DNA from: Verrucomicrobia bacterium UBA6015
GTDB lineage: Bacteria > Verrucomicrobiota > Kiritimatiellia > UBA8416
Length of the DNA stretch: 12,848 nt
Reading direction: 5' to 3'
Assembly (NCBI GenBank): GCA_002428045.1
Contig: DIZZ01000262.1
Coordinates: forward strand, 1,445 to 14,292
Below the pieces are notes generated by a model. That model was not told where the DNA came from, did not search any database, and saw nothing but the letters and a program-made list of their open reading frames with translations. A program made the position numbers and the translations under genes. Within the stretch, counting starts at the first letter, position 1. Every line of letters begins with the position of its first letter. This document shows positions 1 through 6,687 of this stretch, piece by piece.

Positions 1-245
1 TTCTGCTCTGTTATTGCTCACGGGGTGTTTTGTTATTTATATTGCGTCTGGTTTTTACTTTTCGTAGGGTGTTTGCAATTTCAGTGGCGTTTTTCAATAT
101 CCGGTGCCTTTTGATATACAAGCTGAGGTGATAATGGCTGATTCAAACAAGGATGTCAACGGTTTTTGGACGGGATTTGCGAAGGTCAGAGCCGATTTTA
201 ACGCTTCTTGCTTTACCTGTGCCGTCCCTGTCGCTAGATTAGGGC
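1..245. other. AT-rich upstream region without a supportable gene
   Basis: This stretch is clearly richer in A+T than the rest of the window, with many T runs. Reading frame 1 is open from the left edge to a TGA at 112-114 and would encode about 37 mostly hydrophobic residues. That could be the tail of a membrane protein, but T-rich DNA gives such a translation by chance. A weak sigma-70-like pair, TTGCAA at 73-78 and CAATAT at 95-100 with a 16-bp spacer, could serve the downstream mvaD gene. I see no RNA gene and no convincing terminator here. Confidence 0.3.
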
Positions 246-1229
246 ATGATTACAAAAGTGGATATCATCAACCGGATTCTCGATGGGCGACAGGCGTTGC
301 CCTGCCAGTCGGACGCGGATGCCTTTGCTCCCGCCAACATCGCCCTCTGCAAATACTGGGGAAAACGCGATACGGAATTGAACCTTCCCATGACCGATAG
401 CCTTTCGCTTTCCCTCGGCTCGCTCGGTTCGCGCTGCCGCCTGCGGCTTGAGGATGGTGATCGCGACCAGGTCGCCCTCAATGGCGAGGCGCTGGCTGGC
501 GACCATCCGTTTGTGACGCGGCTGTCGGCCTTTCTGGATCTGTTCCGTGGGCCGAATCGGCATCACTACCGGGTGGACACCACCAACACCATCCCCACCG
601 CCGCTGGGTTCGCCTCGTCGGCATCGGGCTTTGCTGCCATCGTCAAGGCACTCGACCAGCTCCATGGATGGTCACTGCCCGACCGCGAACGTTCCATCCT
701 CGCGCGTCTCGGCAGCGGCAGTGCCAGTCGCTCGCTCTGGCAGGGCTTTGTCATCTGGCATGCCGGGAGTGCCGCCGATGGCATGGACAGTTTTGCCGAG
801 CCGCTGCCCCAGCAGTGGTCCGATCTGTGCATCGGCCTGCTGGTTTTGGACAGCGGCAAGAAGAGCATCGGGTCGACGGCGGCCATGCGTCGCACCGTGG
901 AAACCTCAGCCCTCTATGCGGCCTGGTCGGCAAAGGTGGCCAGCGACCTGGTCGAGATTCGCCAGGCGATTGACAGCCGCGATGTCGATGCGCTCGGCGG
1001 GGCTGCCGAATCCAATGCCCTGGCCATGCACGCCACCATGATGGCTGCCCGCCCGCCCGTGCTGTACTGGCAGGAATCCTCCCTGGCGGCGATGCGTCAG
1101 GTCTGGGAAGCCCGGCAGGATGGCCTCCTTGTCTATTTCACGATGGATGCGGGCCCCAACCTTAAACTGCTCTTCCTCGAAAAGGATCGATCCGCTGTGA
1201 TGCAGCGGTTCCCGATAACATGTTGTTGA
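246..1229 (+). CDS. mvaD: Diphosphomevalonate decarboxylase
   Basis: This cytosolic GHMP-kinase-superfamily enzyme (327 aa, normal for the family) carries out ATP-dependent decarboxylation of mevalonate 5-diphosphate to isopentenyl diphosphate, the last step of the classical mevalonate pathway. Visible family hallmarks are ALCKYWGKR near residues 33-41, the GHMP phosphate-binding motif PTAAGFASSASG at 117-128, SGSASRSLWQGF at 157-168, the KSIGSTAAM...TVETS segment at 206-221, and FTMDAGPN at 298-305, whose Asp301 matches the catalytic aspartate. The ATG at 246 is chosen because the N-terminal helix before AFAPANIALCKYWGK resembles that of other bacterial members. The ribosome site is weak (AGGG directly upstream). 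No other mevalonate-pathway gene is visible, so the remaining enzymes must be elsewhere. The gene ends 32 nt before the preferred start of an ABC permease and probably shares its transcript. Most bacteria use the MEP pathway, so this gene is a taxonomic clue. Confidence 0.95.
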   Translation: MITKVDIINRILDGRQALPCQSDADAFAPANIALCKYWGKRDTELNLPMTDSLSLSLGSLGSRCRLRLEDGDRDQVALNGEALAGDHPFVTRLSAFLDLFRGPNRHHYRVDTTNTIPTAAGFASSASGFAAIVKALDQLHGWSLPDRERSILARLGSGSASRSLWQGFVIWHAGSAADGMDSFAEPLPQQWSDLCIGLLVLDSGKKSIGSTAAMRRTVETSALYAAWSAKVASDLVEIRQAIDSRDVDALGGAAESNALAMHATMMAARPPVLYWQESSLAAMRQVWEARQDGLLVYFTMDAGPNLKLLFLEKDRSAVMQRFPITCC

Positions 1230-1261
1230 TACCCATCCCGGAACATGGCAGACTGCGCGAC

Positions 1262-2224
1262 ATGATTTTCCTTTTCATCAGATTGGCGTTGATTCATGCC
1301 AGGGTGCTACTCCGTAATCCGGTGTGCCTGCTGCTCTCGCTGGCGACCGCGCTCCTGACCCTGCTACTGCCCTTGGCGTTTGCCCACACGTTCGGCAATA
1401 CCGCTGCCCGGCTGGCGCAGGACGGGGGGCTGGCCTTCCAGTTCGTGGCAGGTATCGTTTTTGCCGCGTATGCCGCCTGCGCCATCACGGGCAGCGCTCG
1501 GGCATCGGGCACCGAGGCGCTGACACTCGCCAAACCCGTATCCCCGACGCTGCTATTTCTGGCGCGCTATGCCGGGATCGCTGGCGGACTGGCCCTGTTT
1601 TGCGTCACGACCGCCACCGCCACGCTGCTGGCGATGCGGATCGCCGAGGCATTTTCCCCGGCCACAGGCTATTGTATCGACTTCACGACCGCCACCATCG
1701 CCGTCGCCAGTGCCATCCTGGCTTGCCTCCTCGGGGCATTGCTCAACCGTTTTCGGAATGCATCGTTTCATGCGTCCGTGTTTGTCCTGCTGCCTCTTTT
1801 GCTGATCGTGACCGCCGGATCAAGCGGCTTCTACAACCGGCTTGGCGCGTGGCAGTCCCCCCCTGCATACACGCTTGATGTCGCCATCCTCACCGCCGCC
1901 CTGCGCATCGGTCTGGCATTGCTGATGTTCGCCGCCCTGACCCAGGTGTTGGCCTTGCTACTGAAGCCGGTCTCCGTCGGTGCCGCCGGATTGCTGATCC
2001 TGGCGCTGGGGCTGACGCTTCCGGGCATATCCCCGGCTGGCAGCAGTCCGCTGCGCTGGCTATCCATGGCGATTGTGCCCGACTGGCAGGCGTTCTGGAC
2101 CACGTCCGCCTCCGGACTTGTTCCGCCCCCCATGCCGGGAGCCCTGTGGCTATATGCCTTCTGCTATATCACCGCGATCCTGATCCTCGGCGTTCACCTA
2201 TTCAACCGCTCGGAGCATGCATGA
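1262..2224 (+). CDS. ABC-2-type transporter permease subunit 1
   Basis: This is a 320-aa, very hydrophobic protein with about six membrane segments, including the stretches around LLLSLATALLTLLLPLAFA, FVAGIVFAAYAACAI, ASAILACLLGALL, VLLPLLLIVTA and the last one, LYAFCYITAILILGVHLF. The start at 1262 is preferred because the N-terminus (a short helix, then RNPVC and a membrane span) lines up with permease 2 (FNNRAAWW...). An in-frame ATG at 1220 would add 14 residues and overlap the mvaD stop by 10 nt. Both permeases contain a KPVSP motif in the cytoplasmic loop after membrane segment 2 (here LAKPVSP, near residues 86-92), which fits the coupling region of ABC-2-family permeases. The stop overlaps the next start (ATGA at 2221-2224). 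Substrate unknown; export is the usual direction for this family. Confidence 0.8.
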   Translation: MIFLFIRLALIHARVLLRNPVCLLLSLATALLTLLLPLAFAHTFGNTAARLAQDGGLAFQFVAGIVFAAYAACAITGSARASGTEALTLAKPVSPTLLFLARYAGIAGGLALFCVTTATATLLAMRIAEAFSPATGYCIDFTTATIAVASAILACLLGALLNRFRNASFHASVFVLLPLLLIVTAGSSGFYNRLGAWQSPPAYTLDVAILTAALRIGLALLMFAALTQVLALLLKPVSVGAAGLLILALGLTLPGISPAGSSPLRWLSMAIVPDWQAFWTTSASGLVPPPMPGALWLYAFCYITAILILGVHLFNRSEHA

Positions 2225-3081
2225 AACAGACCGCCCTCGAAACGATTGCCCTGACCAAACAGTTCCGCGACTTCTGGCAGCGGATCACCGTGACTGCCGT
2301 CAAGGAGGTGAGCTTCCAGGTGGCAACCGGCACCGTCTTCGGCCTGCTAGGACCGAATGGATCCGGCAAGACAACCACCCTACGGCTGATGACCGGCCTC
2401 CTGCATCCCTCCAGCGGGTGTATCCGCATTCTCGGGGATTCCCCGACATCACTACAGACGCGCCGTCGCATCGGCTATCTACCGGAAACCGACGGCTTTT
2501 ACGAATTTCTAAGCGGACGCGATAACCTGCGCTTCTACGCCGGGCTTTTCGGGTATTCGGGACGCGAGGCCTCCCGGCGAGCCGATACGCTATTGGATAC
2601 CGTCGGGCTGATCCGCGACGCCCATCGCCCGGTCGGCGAGTTCTCAAAAGGGATGAAACGCCGCATCGGTCTGGCACAGGCCCTGCTGAATGATCCCGAG
2701 CTCTTGATCCTCGATGAACCGACGGCGGGACTTGATCCGGCGGGCTGCCGCCAGGTCAAGGAACTGCTGCGGCAACGGGCGCAGTCCGGTCGAACGGTGG
2801 TGGTGTCGTCGCACCTGCTCGCCGACATCGAGGACCTCTGCGAGTCGGTCTGCATCCTGCATCAGGGGCGTGTCGTTGCCCAAGGGCGGCTTGCCGAGAT
2901 GCTTGAGCAGCGCGAACAGCACCGCTTCACCACCGGGGTGCTCACGACGGCGCAGTGCGAGTCGTTGCAGGAGTCCTTCCTGTCCATCACCGGATCCGCA
3001 GCACTGATGGATCACCCGCACCGCGCCCTGGAGTCCTATTTTACCCAGGTTGTTGAACAGGTCGGCCAACCCTCATCATGA
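2221..3081 (+). CDS. ABC transporter ATP-binding protein (CcmA/NatA-like)
   Basis: This 286-aa single nucleotide-binding domain powers the two flanking permeases. Walker A is GPNGSGKT at residues 44-51, the signature motif is FSKGMKRR at 141-148 (a common LSGGQ variant), Walker B is LLILDEP at 161-167, the D-loop is AGLDP at 169-173 and the H-loop is H198. The Q-loop position carries Glu (IGYLPE, E89), which is usual for the CcmA/NatA-type ATPases that partner ABC-2 permeases. A C-terminal tail of about 60 residues follows the core domain. The open frame extends back to 2146, but the true start is the ATG at 2221: it overlaps the previous stop as ATGA, has GGAG at 2212-2215 five bases upstream, and gives a normal N-terminus. 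The stop again overlaps the next gene by ATGA (3078-3081). Confidence 0.93.
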   Translation: MKQTALETIALTKQFRDFWQRITVTAVKEVSFQVATGTVFGLLGPNGSGKTTTLRLMTGLLHPSSGCIRILGDSPTSLQTRRRIGYLPETDGFYEFLSGRDNLRFYAGLFGYSGREASRRADTLLDTVGLIRDAHRPVGEFSKGMKRRIGLAQALLNDPELLILDEPTAGLDPAGCRQVKELLRQRAQSGRTVVVSSHLLADIEDLCESVCILHQGRVVAQGRLAEMLEQREQHRFTTGVLTTAQCESLQESFLSITGSAALMDHPHRALESYFTQVVEQVGQPSS

Positions 3082-4403
3082 ATTATTTACCCGCCATGCT
3101 TGTCCTCATCCGTCTGACCTTGCGCCAGACGTTCAACAACCGGGCTGCATGGTGGCTGACCGCCGCGATTCTGGCGATGGCTGGCGGGAGCCCATTCCTG
3201 CTGCGGGGGGATGGCACTCATCACGGCCTTATCCAATTGGTCTTCACTTATCCACCGGCCATCGTGTTCGGCATCCTGCTGGCGGGTACGCTCTGGCTCG
3301 GTGCCAGTCTAACCGCGCACGAGATCACAACAGGTGAGTTGACGTCGGTCATCACCAAGCCGGTGTCTCCCGCTTGCCTCTGGGTTGGCAAGTGGCTTGG
3401 TATGCTGGCGTTCAATGCCGCCCTGTTGTTGCTGGCCGCTGCAGTTTACCTTGCCGCCGTGACGGTCATCAACCGCCCCTATGCCGAGGCCTCTCCCCTG
3501 CACGGGCACCGGGTGTTTCGTCCGGATCACCAGGCCCTCTTCCAGCAAGCCACAGCACGCCATGCGGCGTTGCAGATGACATCGGCTGATGCCGCTCCAT
3601 CCATTAGCCAAATCTTCACGACCCTCAAACAGGAGACGTTCCGTGTCGTTCCCGGACGCTCTTTTACATGGACATTCCCGATTCCTGACGAGCCCCGCAA
3701 CACGGCCCAGAATCCGAGCCGTTGGTCATTGCGCTTCCACTTCCGCTGCGATGGCCGTGAGCGGGTCCCCTTGAATGGGCGCTGGATCGTGAAAACCGCG
3801 TCGGGCGACATCGTTGAACAGCCCACCGGGCCGATCCAGGACGGGATGCATCAGCGTTCCCTTTCCCTGCCTCCTGATCTTCCATCCGGCCCGTTAACCC
3901 TCACCTTTTCAAATCCAGCGGAATCCGCCGTCACCGTGTTCTTCGATCCGCAGGAGCCGGTCGTCCTGCTACGCGCCGTCAGCTCCTTTGGATCCAATCT
4001 ATGTCGCACTTTTTTCGTGCTTTTCTGCTTCCTGGGGGCGGCGGCAGCACTGGCCTTGACCCTTGGAACGCTCTTTTCAATGCCCGTGACGGTGTTTACC
4101 GCGTTTGCGCTGCTGTTTGCAATCACCCTGTCCAAAGCCTTTGCCAGCCTCCCGGAGCCCAATCACAGCCACGGTCCAAGCGGTGCCGGAACCGCCGTCG
4201 GGCGCTTTGGCGAAATGCTGCTGGTGCGGCTGGATCAGTCCACCGAAAACATCAATACCCTGCTGCCTTTAAGTGCCTTTGCCAATGCCTATCACATCAG
4301 CAACCACCAGCTCCTGCTGGCCGTCGTCATTCTGCTGACGGCACTGCCGGTGCTGCTGGCCGCCGTCGGTGCCGCCCAGTTATCACGCAAGGAGTTTTTC
4401 TAA
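3078..4403 (+). CDS. ABC-2-type permease subunit 2 with large soluble insert
   Basis: This is a 441-aa inner-membrane protein. About three hydrophobic segments occupy residues 25-128, and at least three more lie at about 314-360 and 415-436. Between them is a roughly 180-residue polar region (about 130-310), probably extracytoplasmic, with a beta-rich look (FTWTFPIPDEP, SLRFHFRCDG, PLTLTFSNP). The KPVSP motif in the loop after segment 2 (SVITKPVSP) matches permease 1, so the two proteins probably form a heteromeric channel served by the ATPase between them. The C-terminus ends in SRKEFF, a charged tail typical of ABC-2 permeases. The start overlaps the ATPase stop (ATGA), so translation is probably coupled, and there is no clear separate ribosome site. 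Large inserts of this sort occur in permeases acting on envelope components or large substrates; the actual substrate cannot be read from the sequence. Confidence 0.82.
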   Translation: MNYLPAMLVLIRLTLRQTFNNRAAWWLTAAILAMAGGSPFLLRGDGTHHGLIQLVFTYPPAIVFGILLAGTLWLGASLTAHEITTGELTSVITKPVSPACLWVGKWLGMLAFNAALLLLAAAVYLAAVTVINRPYAEASPLHGHRVFRPDHQALFQQATARHAALQMTSADAAPSISQIFTTLKQETFRVVPGRSFTWTFPIPDEPRNTAQNPSRWSLRFHFRCDGRERVPLNGRWIVKTASGDIVEQPTGPIQDGMHQRSLSLPPDLPSGPLTLTFSNPAESAVTVFFDPQEPVVLLRAVSSFGSNLCRTFFVLFCFLGAAAALALTLGTLFSMPVTVFTAFALLFAITLSKAFASLPEPNHSHGPSGAGTAVGRFGEMLLVRLDQSTENINTLLPLSAFANAYHISNHQLLLAVVILLTALPVLLAAVGAAQLSRKEFF

Positions 4404-5476
4404 TGACGCGTTGGTTAAAGAGAAGGGCACCCCTGCTGTGCGTGGCGGCACTGCTCGCGGCCACCGCCCTCCTTGGCGAACGACTCGCCACCGCACGCGG
4501 ATCGGCATATACCTCGTCTCCGAACCTGCCGCCGTCCGTGGCTCTGATCACCGTTTTCCTGGGTGGCTTTAGAGGGCTGATCAACGATATGCTCTGGATC
4601 CGCGCCGCCGTATTACAGGAGCAGGGACGCTATTTCGAACTCGTGCAGCTTGCCGACTGGATCACCGCCCTTGAACCGCAGCACACGTCCGTGTGGGCCT
4701 TGCAGGCGTGGAACATGGCCTACAACGTCAGCATCCTGATGCCCGACAAACCGGGGCGGTGGCGCTGGGTGCAGAATGGACTGCACCTGCTACGCGACCG
4801 CGGACTTCCGGCCACGGGACAGGATTCCTCGATCTGCCTGGAACTCGGAATGCTCTTCCAGCACAAGATCGGCGGGATTGCCGACGAGTCCGCCGACTAC
4901 TACAAATACATGTGGGCACGGCAGATCATGCAGGCCGCCTGCCGCGACGGCAGGCTGGAGACCGCCGACAGCGATGTGCTCAGTCACGAATTCAAGATGG
5001 ACTTGGCGACGATGCAGGCACTCGAAACCAGCTATGGTCCCCTGGATTGGCGCATACCCGAAGCGCATGCCATCTACTGGGCTTACGTCGGGCGTTCCCG
5101 TGCAACCGACACAAAGACCACCGTCCTGTGTCAGCGGATGATGTATCAATGCCTCGCCACCCTCGTCGAGAGCGGGACCATGACCACGGAACCGCAAGGG
5201 CGTTTCATGGTCATTGCAACGGCCTTACCCCTGCTGCCTGGAGCCATTCGTGCGTTTGAGGAGGCACTGCCGGATGATCCGGTCGCCAACGAGGGCTTTG
5301 CCAATTTCCTGCGCCGATCGATTGCACTGCTGGTGTTCTATCATAATCCCGACGAGGCCCAAACTCTGTTCACGCTCCTGCATCAACGCTATCCTACCCA
5401 GGATACGGCTGCTGGCTTCGACCAATTCACACGCAACCGGCAGATGTTCATGCCTAAAATCATCACCGTCGAATAG
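4403..5476 (+). CDS. Membrane-anchored TPR-like protein linked to the ABC transporter
   Basis: This is a 357-aa protein. Residues 5-28 (KRRAPLLCVAALLAATALLG) form a signal anchor or signal peptide, so most of the protein should face the periplasm. Its most distinctive part is GGFRGLINDMLWIRAAVLQ at 54-72, followed by QGRYFELVQLADWITALEP at 74-92 and VWALQAWNMAYNVS at 97-110. This is helix-turn-helix spacing like a tetratricopeptide array, rich in Trp and Tyr. A later segment, EALPDDPVANEGFANFLRR, also looks TPR-like. The ATG at 4403 is chosen over the longer open frame that begins at 4001 because it overlaps the permease stop as TAATG, has AAGGAG at 4389-4394 (spacing 8) and yields the signal sequence. 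Gene order suggests an accessory or scaffold subunit of the ABC complex. I do not recognise a named family. Confidence 0.75.
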   Translation: MTRWLKRRAPLLCVAALLAATALLGERLATARGSAYTSSPNLPPSVALITVFLGGFRGLINDMLWIRAAVLQEQGRYFELVQLADWITALEPQHTSVWALQAWNMAYNVSILMPDKPGRWRWVQNGLHLLRDRGLPATGQDSSICLELGMLFQHKIGGIADESADYYKYMWARQIMQAACRDGRLETADSDVLSHEFKMDLATMQALETSYGPLDWRIPEAHAIYWAYVGRSRATDTKTTVLCQRMMYQCLATLVESGTMTTEPQGRFMVIATALPLLPGAIRAFEEALPDDPVANEGFANFLRRSIALLVFYHNPDEAQTLFTLLHQRYPTQDTAAGFDQFTRNRQMFMPKIITVE

Positions 5477-5491
5477 ACACAAGGAAATAAA

Positions 5492-6367
5492 ATGAAGAAT
5501 ATCATGGTTGCGATGGTGCTTGCGTTTGGCCTGCCGTTTGTTGGTCTTGCGGATGATGCAGGCCACCGGCTTCTACTGGGCGGTTGCGGACTGGGTAGGA
5601 TTCTCTTGCTAAATGCAGACAAGACGGTGGCGTGGGAGATGGAGGACGGCAGGGAATCGTCGGATATCTGGATGTTGGGGAATAGTAATATCCTGTATTC
5701 CACCAAGCATGGCTTCCAGGAGATCAAGCCGGATTACCAGTCAGGCAAGGGGGGCGAGGTTGTCTGGTCGGTCGCCGCCCCGGAAGGCAGTGAATGTCAT
5801 ACCTGTCAGCCACTCGGCCAAGATCGGTATCTGGTTGGTTACTCGTCCAAAACGCGGTCCTACATCGCGGAAGTGGATTCAACAGGCAAGGAACATAAGG
5901 TGATTGAGGTTGAAGGCCAGGTCGGGGCGCATAGTTCGTTCCGGCAAGTGCGAAAGACAGCCGCCGGCACGTATCTTACCAGTCAGCAATGTGGCGGTGG
6001 TAAATCGAGGGAGTACCGTGCCGATGGCACGCTGATGCGCACCTTTCCGTCGGGTCGTTATGCGGCCTGGCGACTTGAGAATGGCAATACGCTTCTGGGC
6101 TGTGGGGATGAGCACCGCCTGATCGAAGTGGACCAGGATAACGCGATGGTATGGGAACTCAAGCAGGGGGATCTGCCTGGCATCCAGCTTGGGTTCATCG
6201 CCGGTCTATGGGTCCTGGATAATGGCAACATCCTGTTCACGAACTGGGGTGGGCACGGCGGATCGACGGGCGGTGCGGTACTGGAAGTAAACCGTGAAAA
6301 ACAACTGATATACAGCACTGGCGATGGGGTCAAGAATCGTGTCTCAAGTCTGTTTGTCGTCCCTTGA
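5492..6367 (+). CDS. Secreted PQQ-like / NHL-type beta-propeller protein
   Basis: This 291-aa product starts with a Sec signal peptide (MKNIMVAMVLAFGLPFVGLA, probable cleavage before DD). The mature part contains repeated propeller-blade patterns: RILLLNADKTVAWEME, LGNSNILYSTKHG, RLENGNTLLGCG, HRLIEVDQDNAMVWELKQG and VLDNGNILFTNWGG. The NGNTLL...IEVD...VWE pattern is typical of PQQ-like, WD40-like and arylsulfotransferase-type propellers, but no catalytic residues are evident, so an enzymatic role is not supported. The mature protein has several cysteines (GGCG, ECHTC, QQCG, LGCG); CHTC is not a haem CxxCH motif. The ribosome site AAGGA at 5481-5485 is six bases from the ATG. The gap from the upstream gene is 15 nt, so it probably belongs to the same operon, although it looks functionally separate. 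Confidence 0.8.
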   Translation: MKNIMVAMVLAFGLPFVGLADDAGHRLLLGGCGLGRILLLNADKTVAWEMEDGRESSDIWMLGNSNILYSTKHGFQEIKPDYQSGKGGEVVWSVAAPEGSECHTCQPLGQDRYLVGYSSKTRSYIAEVDSTGKEHKVIEVEGQVGAHSSFRQVRKTAAGTYLTSQQCGGGKSREYRADGTLMRTFPSGRYAAWRLENGNTLLGCGDEHRLIEVDQDNAMVWELKQGDLPGIQLGFIAGLWVLDNGNILFTNWGGHGGSTGGAVLEVNREKQLIYSTGDGVKNRVSSLFVVP

Positions 6368-6422
6368 GAGGTCACGGGAAGGCAGGGCCGATCCCATCCG
6401 GGCCTTCTGGTACGACCTCAAG
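6363..6422. repeat. Imperfect 60-bp inverted repeat at the end of the upstream operon
   Basis: CTTGAGAGGTC (6363-6373) pairs with GACCTCAAG (6414-6422) with a two-base bulge. Nested inside, GAAGGC (6378-6383) pairs perfectly with GCCTTC (6402-6407). The structure starts on the TGA stop codon (6365-6367) of the propeller gene. The position suits a transcript-end or mRNA-stabilising hairpin, but no T-run follows, so it is not a classical intrinsic terminator. Confidence 0.4.
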
Positions 6423-6687
6423 CGTGCTACCCACGCCATCCGTCGCGAAGTCCTCACCCTGTGGCGGTACCTGACCGGGAACGTCGCCGCAAGGAAGCGA
6501 CCGCCACAGACGATTGATGTGGAGACGCCTGATATCCGATGACTGGGCGATGGGATGAGGGGTAGAGACGGGACTTCCATCGGTCAATGTTGCTGCCCTT
6601 CCTTCTGTGGCACGGCACCTGCTAACTATCCTGACGGAGCTTGGGATTGAGCTGGCACGAAACGAGAATGAACGATAGGATACCATC
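6368..6687 (+). other. 320-bp gap with coding-like remnants
   Basis: No intact gene is supported here. Two coding-like fragments lie in different frames. One runs on from 6368 to a stop at 6540-6542 with helix-like sequence (DPIRAFWYDLKRATHAIRRE, then LTLWRYLTGNVA). The other, in the next frame, runs from 6559 to a TAG at 6676-6678 (LPSVNVAALPSVARHLLTI, then LTELGIELARNENER). Neither has a plausible start with a ribosome site. Together they could be the remains of one frameshifted gene, or chance open frames. The region also holds a sigma-54-like promoter and the pseB ribosome site. Confidence 0.3.
6607..6623 (+). promoter_or_regulatory. Candidate sigma-54 (-24/-12) promoter for pseBC
   Basis: The site reads GTGGCACG, four bases, then CTGCT. 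It matches the RpoN consensus (TTGGCACG-N4-TTGCW) at all but two positions, with the required 10 bases between the GG and the GC. Transcription would start near 6634, giving a leader of about 54 nt before pseB at 6688. Similar matches occur by chance inside coding DNA of this window (2671-2686 and about 8559-8574), so position more than score supports it. No activator site is recognised. Confidence 0.4.

Noticed and set aside
166..180. TTGGACGGGATTTGC upstream of mvaD as a third sigma-54 promoter
   Set aside because: The distance to the gene is suggestive, but only 9 bases separate GG and GC, whereas RpoN sites need 10.
104..400. A 98-codon + strand frame overlapping the start of mvaD
   Set aside because: No ribosome site or homologous features; it overlaps mvaD in another frame and its composition is not protein-like.
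2146..2220. Upstream ATG at 2146 for the ABC ATPase
   Set aside because: It would overlap permease 1 by 79 nt and add a non-family N-terminus; the ATGA overlap at 2221 with GGAG is better.
2671..2686. TGGCACAGGCCCTGCT, a good sigma-54 match inside the ABC ATPase gene (and a similar one at about 8559-8574 in pseC)
   Set aside because: They are within conserved coding sequence far from any start. They are useful mainly as a warning about the chance rate of this motif in GC-rich genes.
4001..4402. Upstream extension of the TPR-like gene frame to 4001
   Set aside because: It overlaps the permease 2 coding sequence and reads as Pro/Arg/Gly-rich noise. ATG 4403 has a ribosome site and gives a signal sequence.
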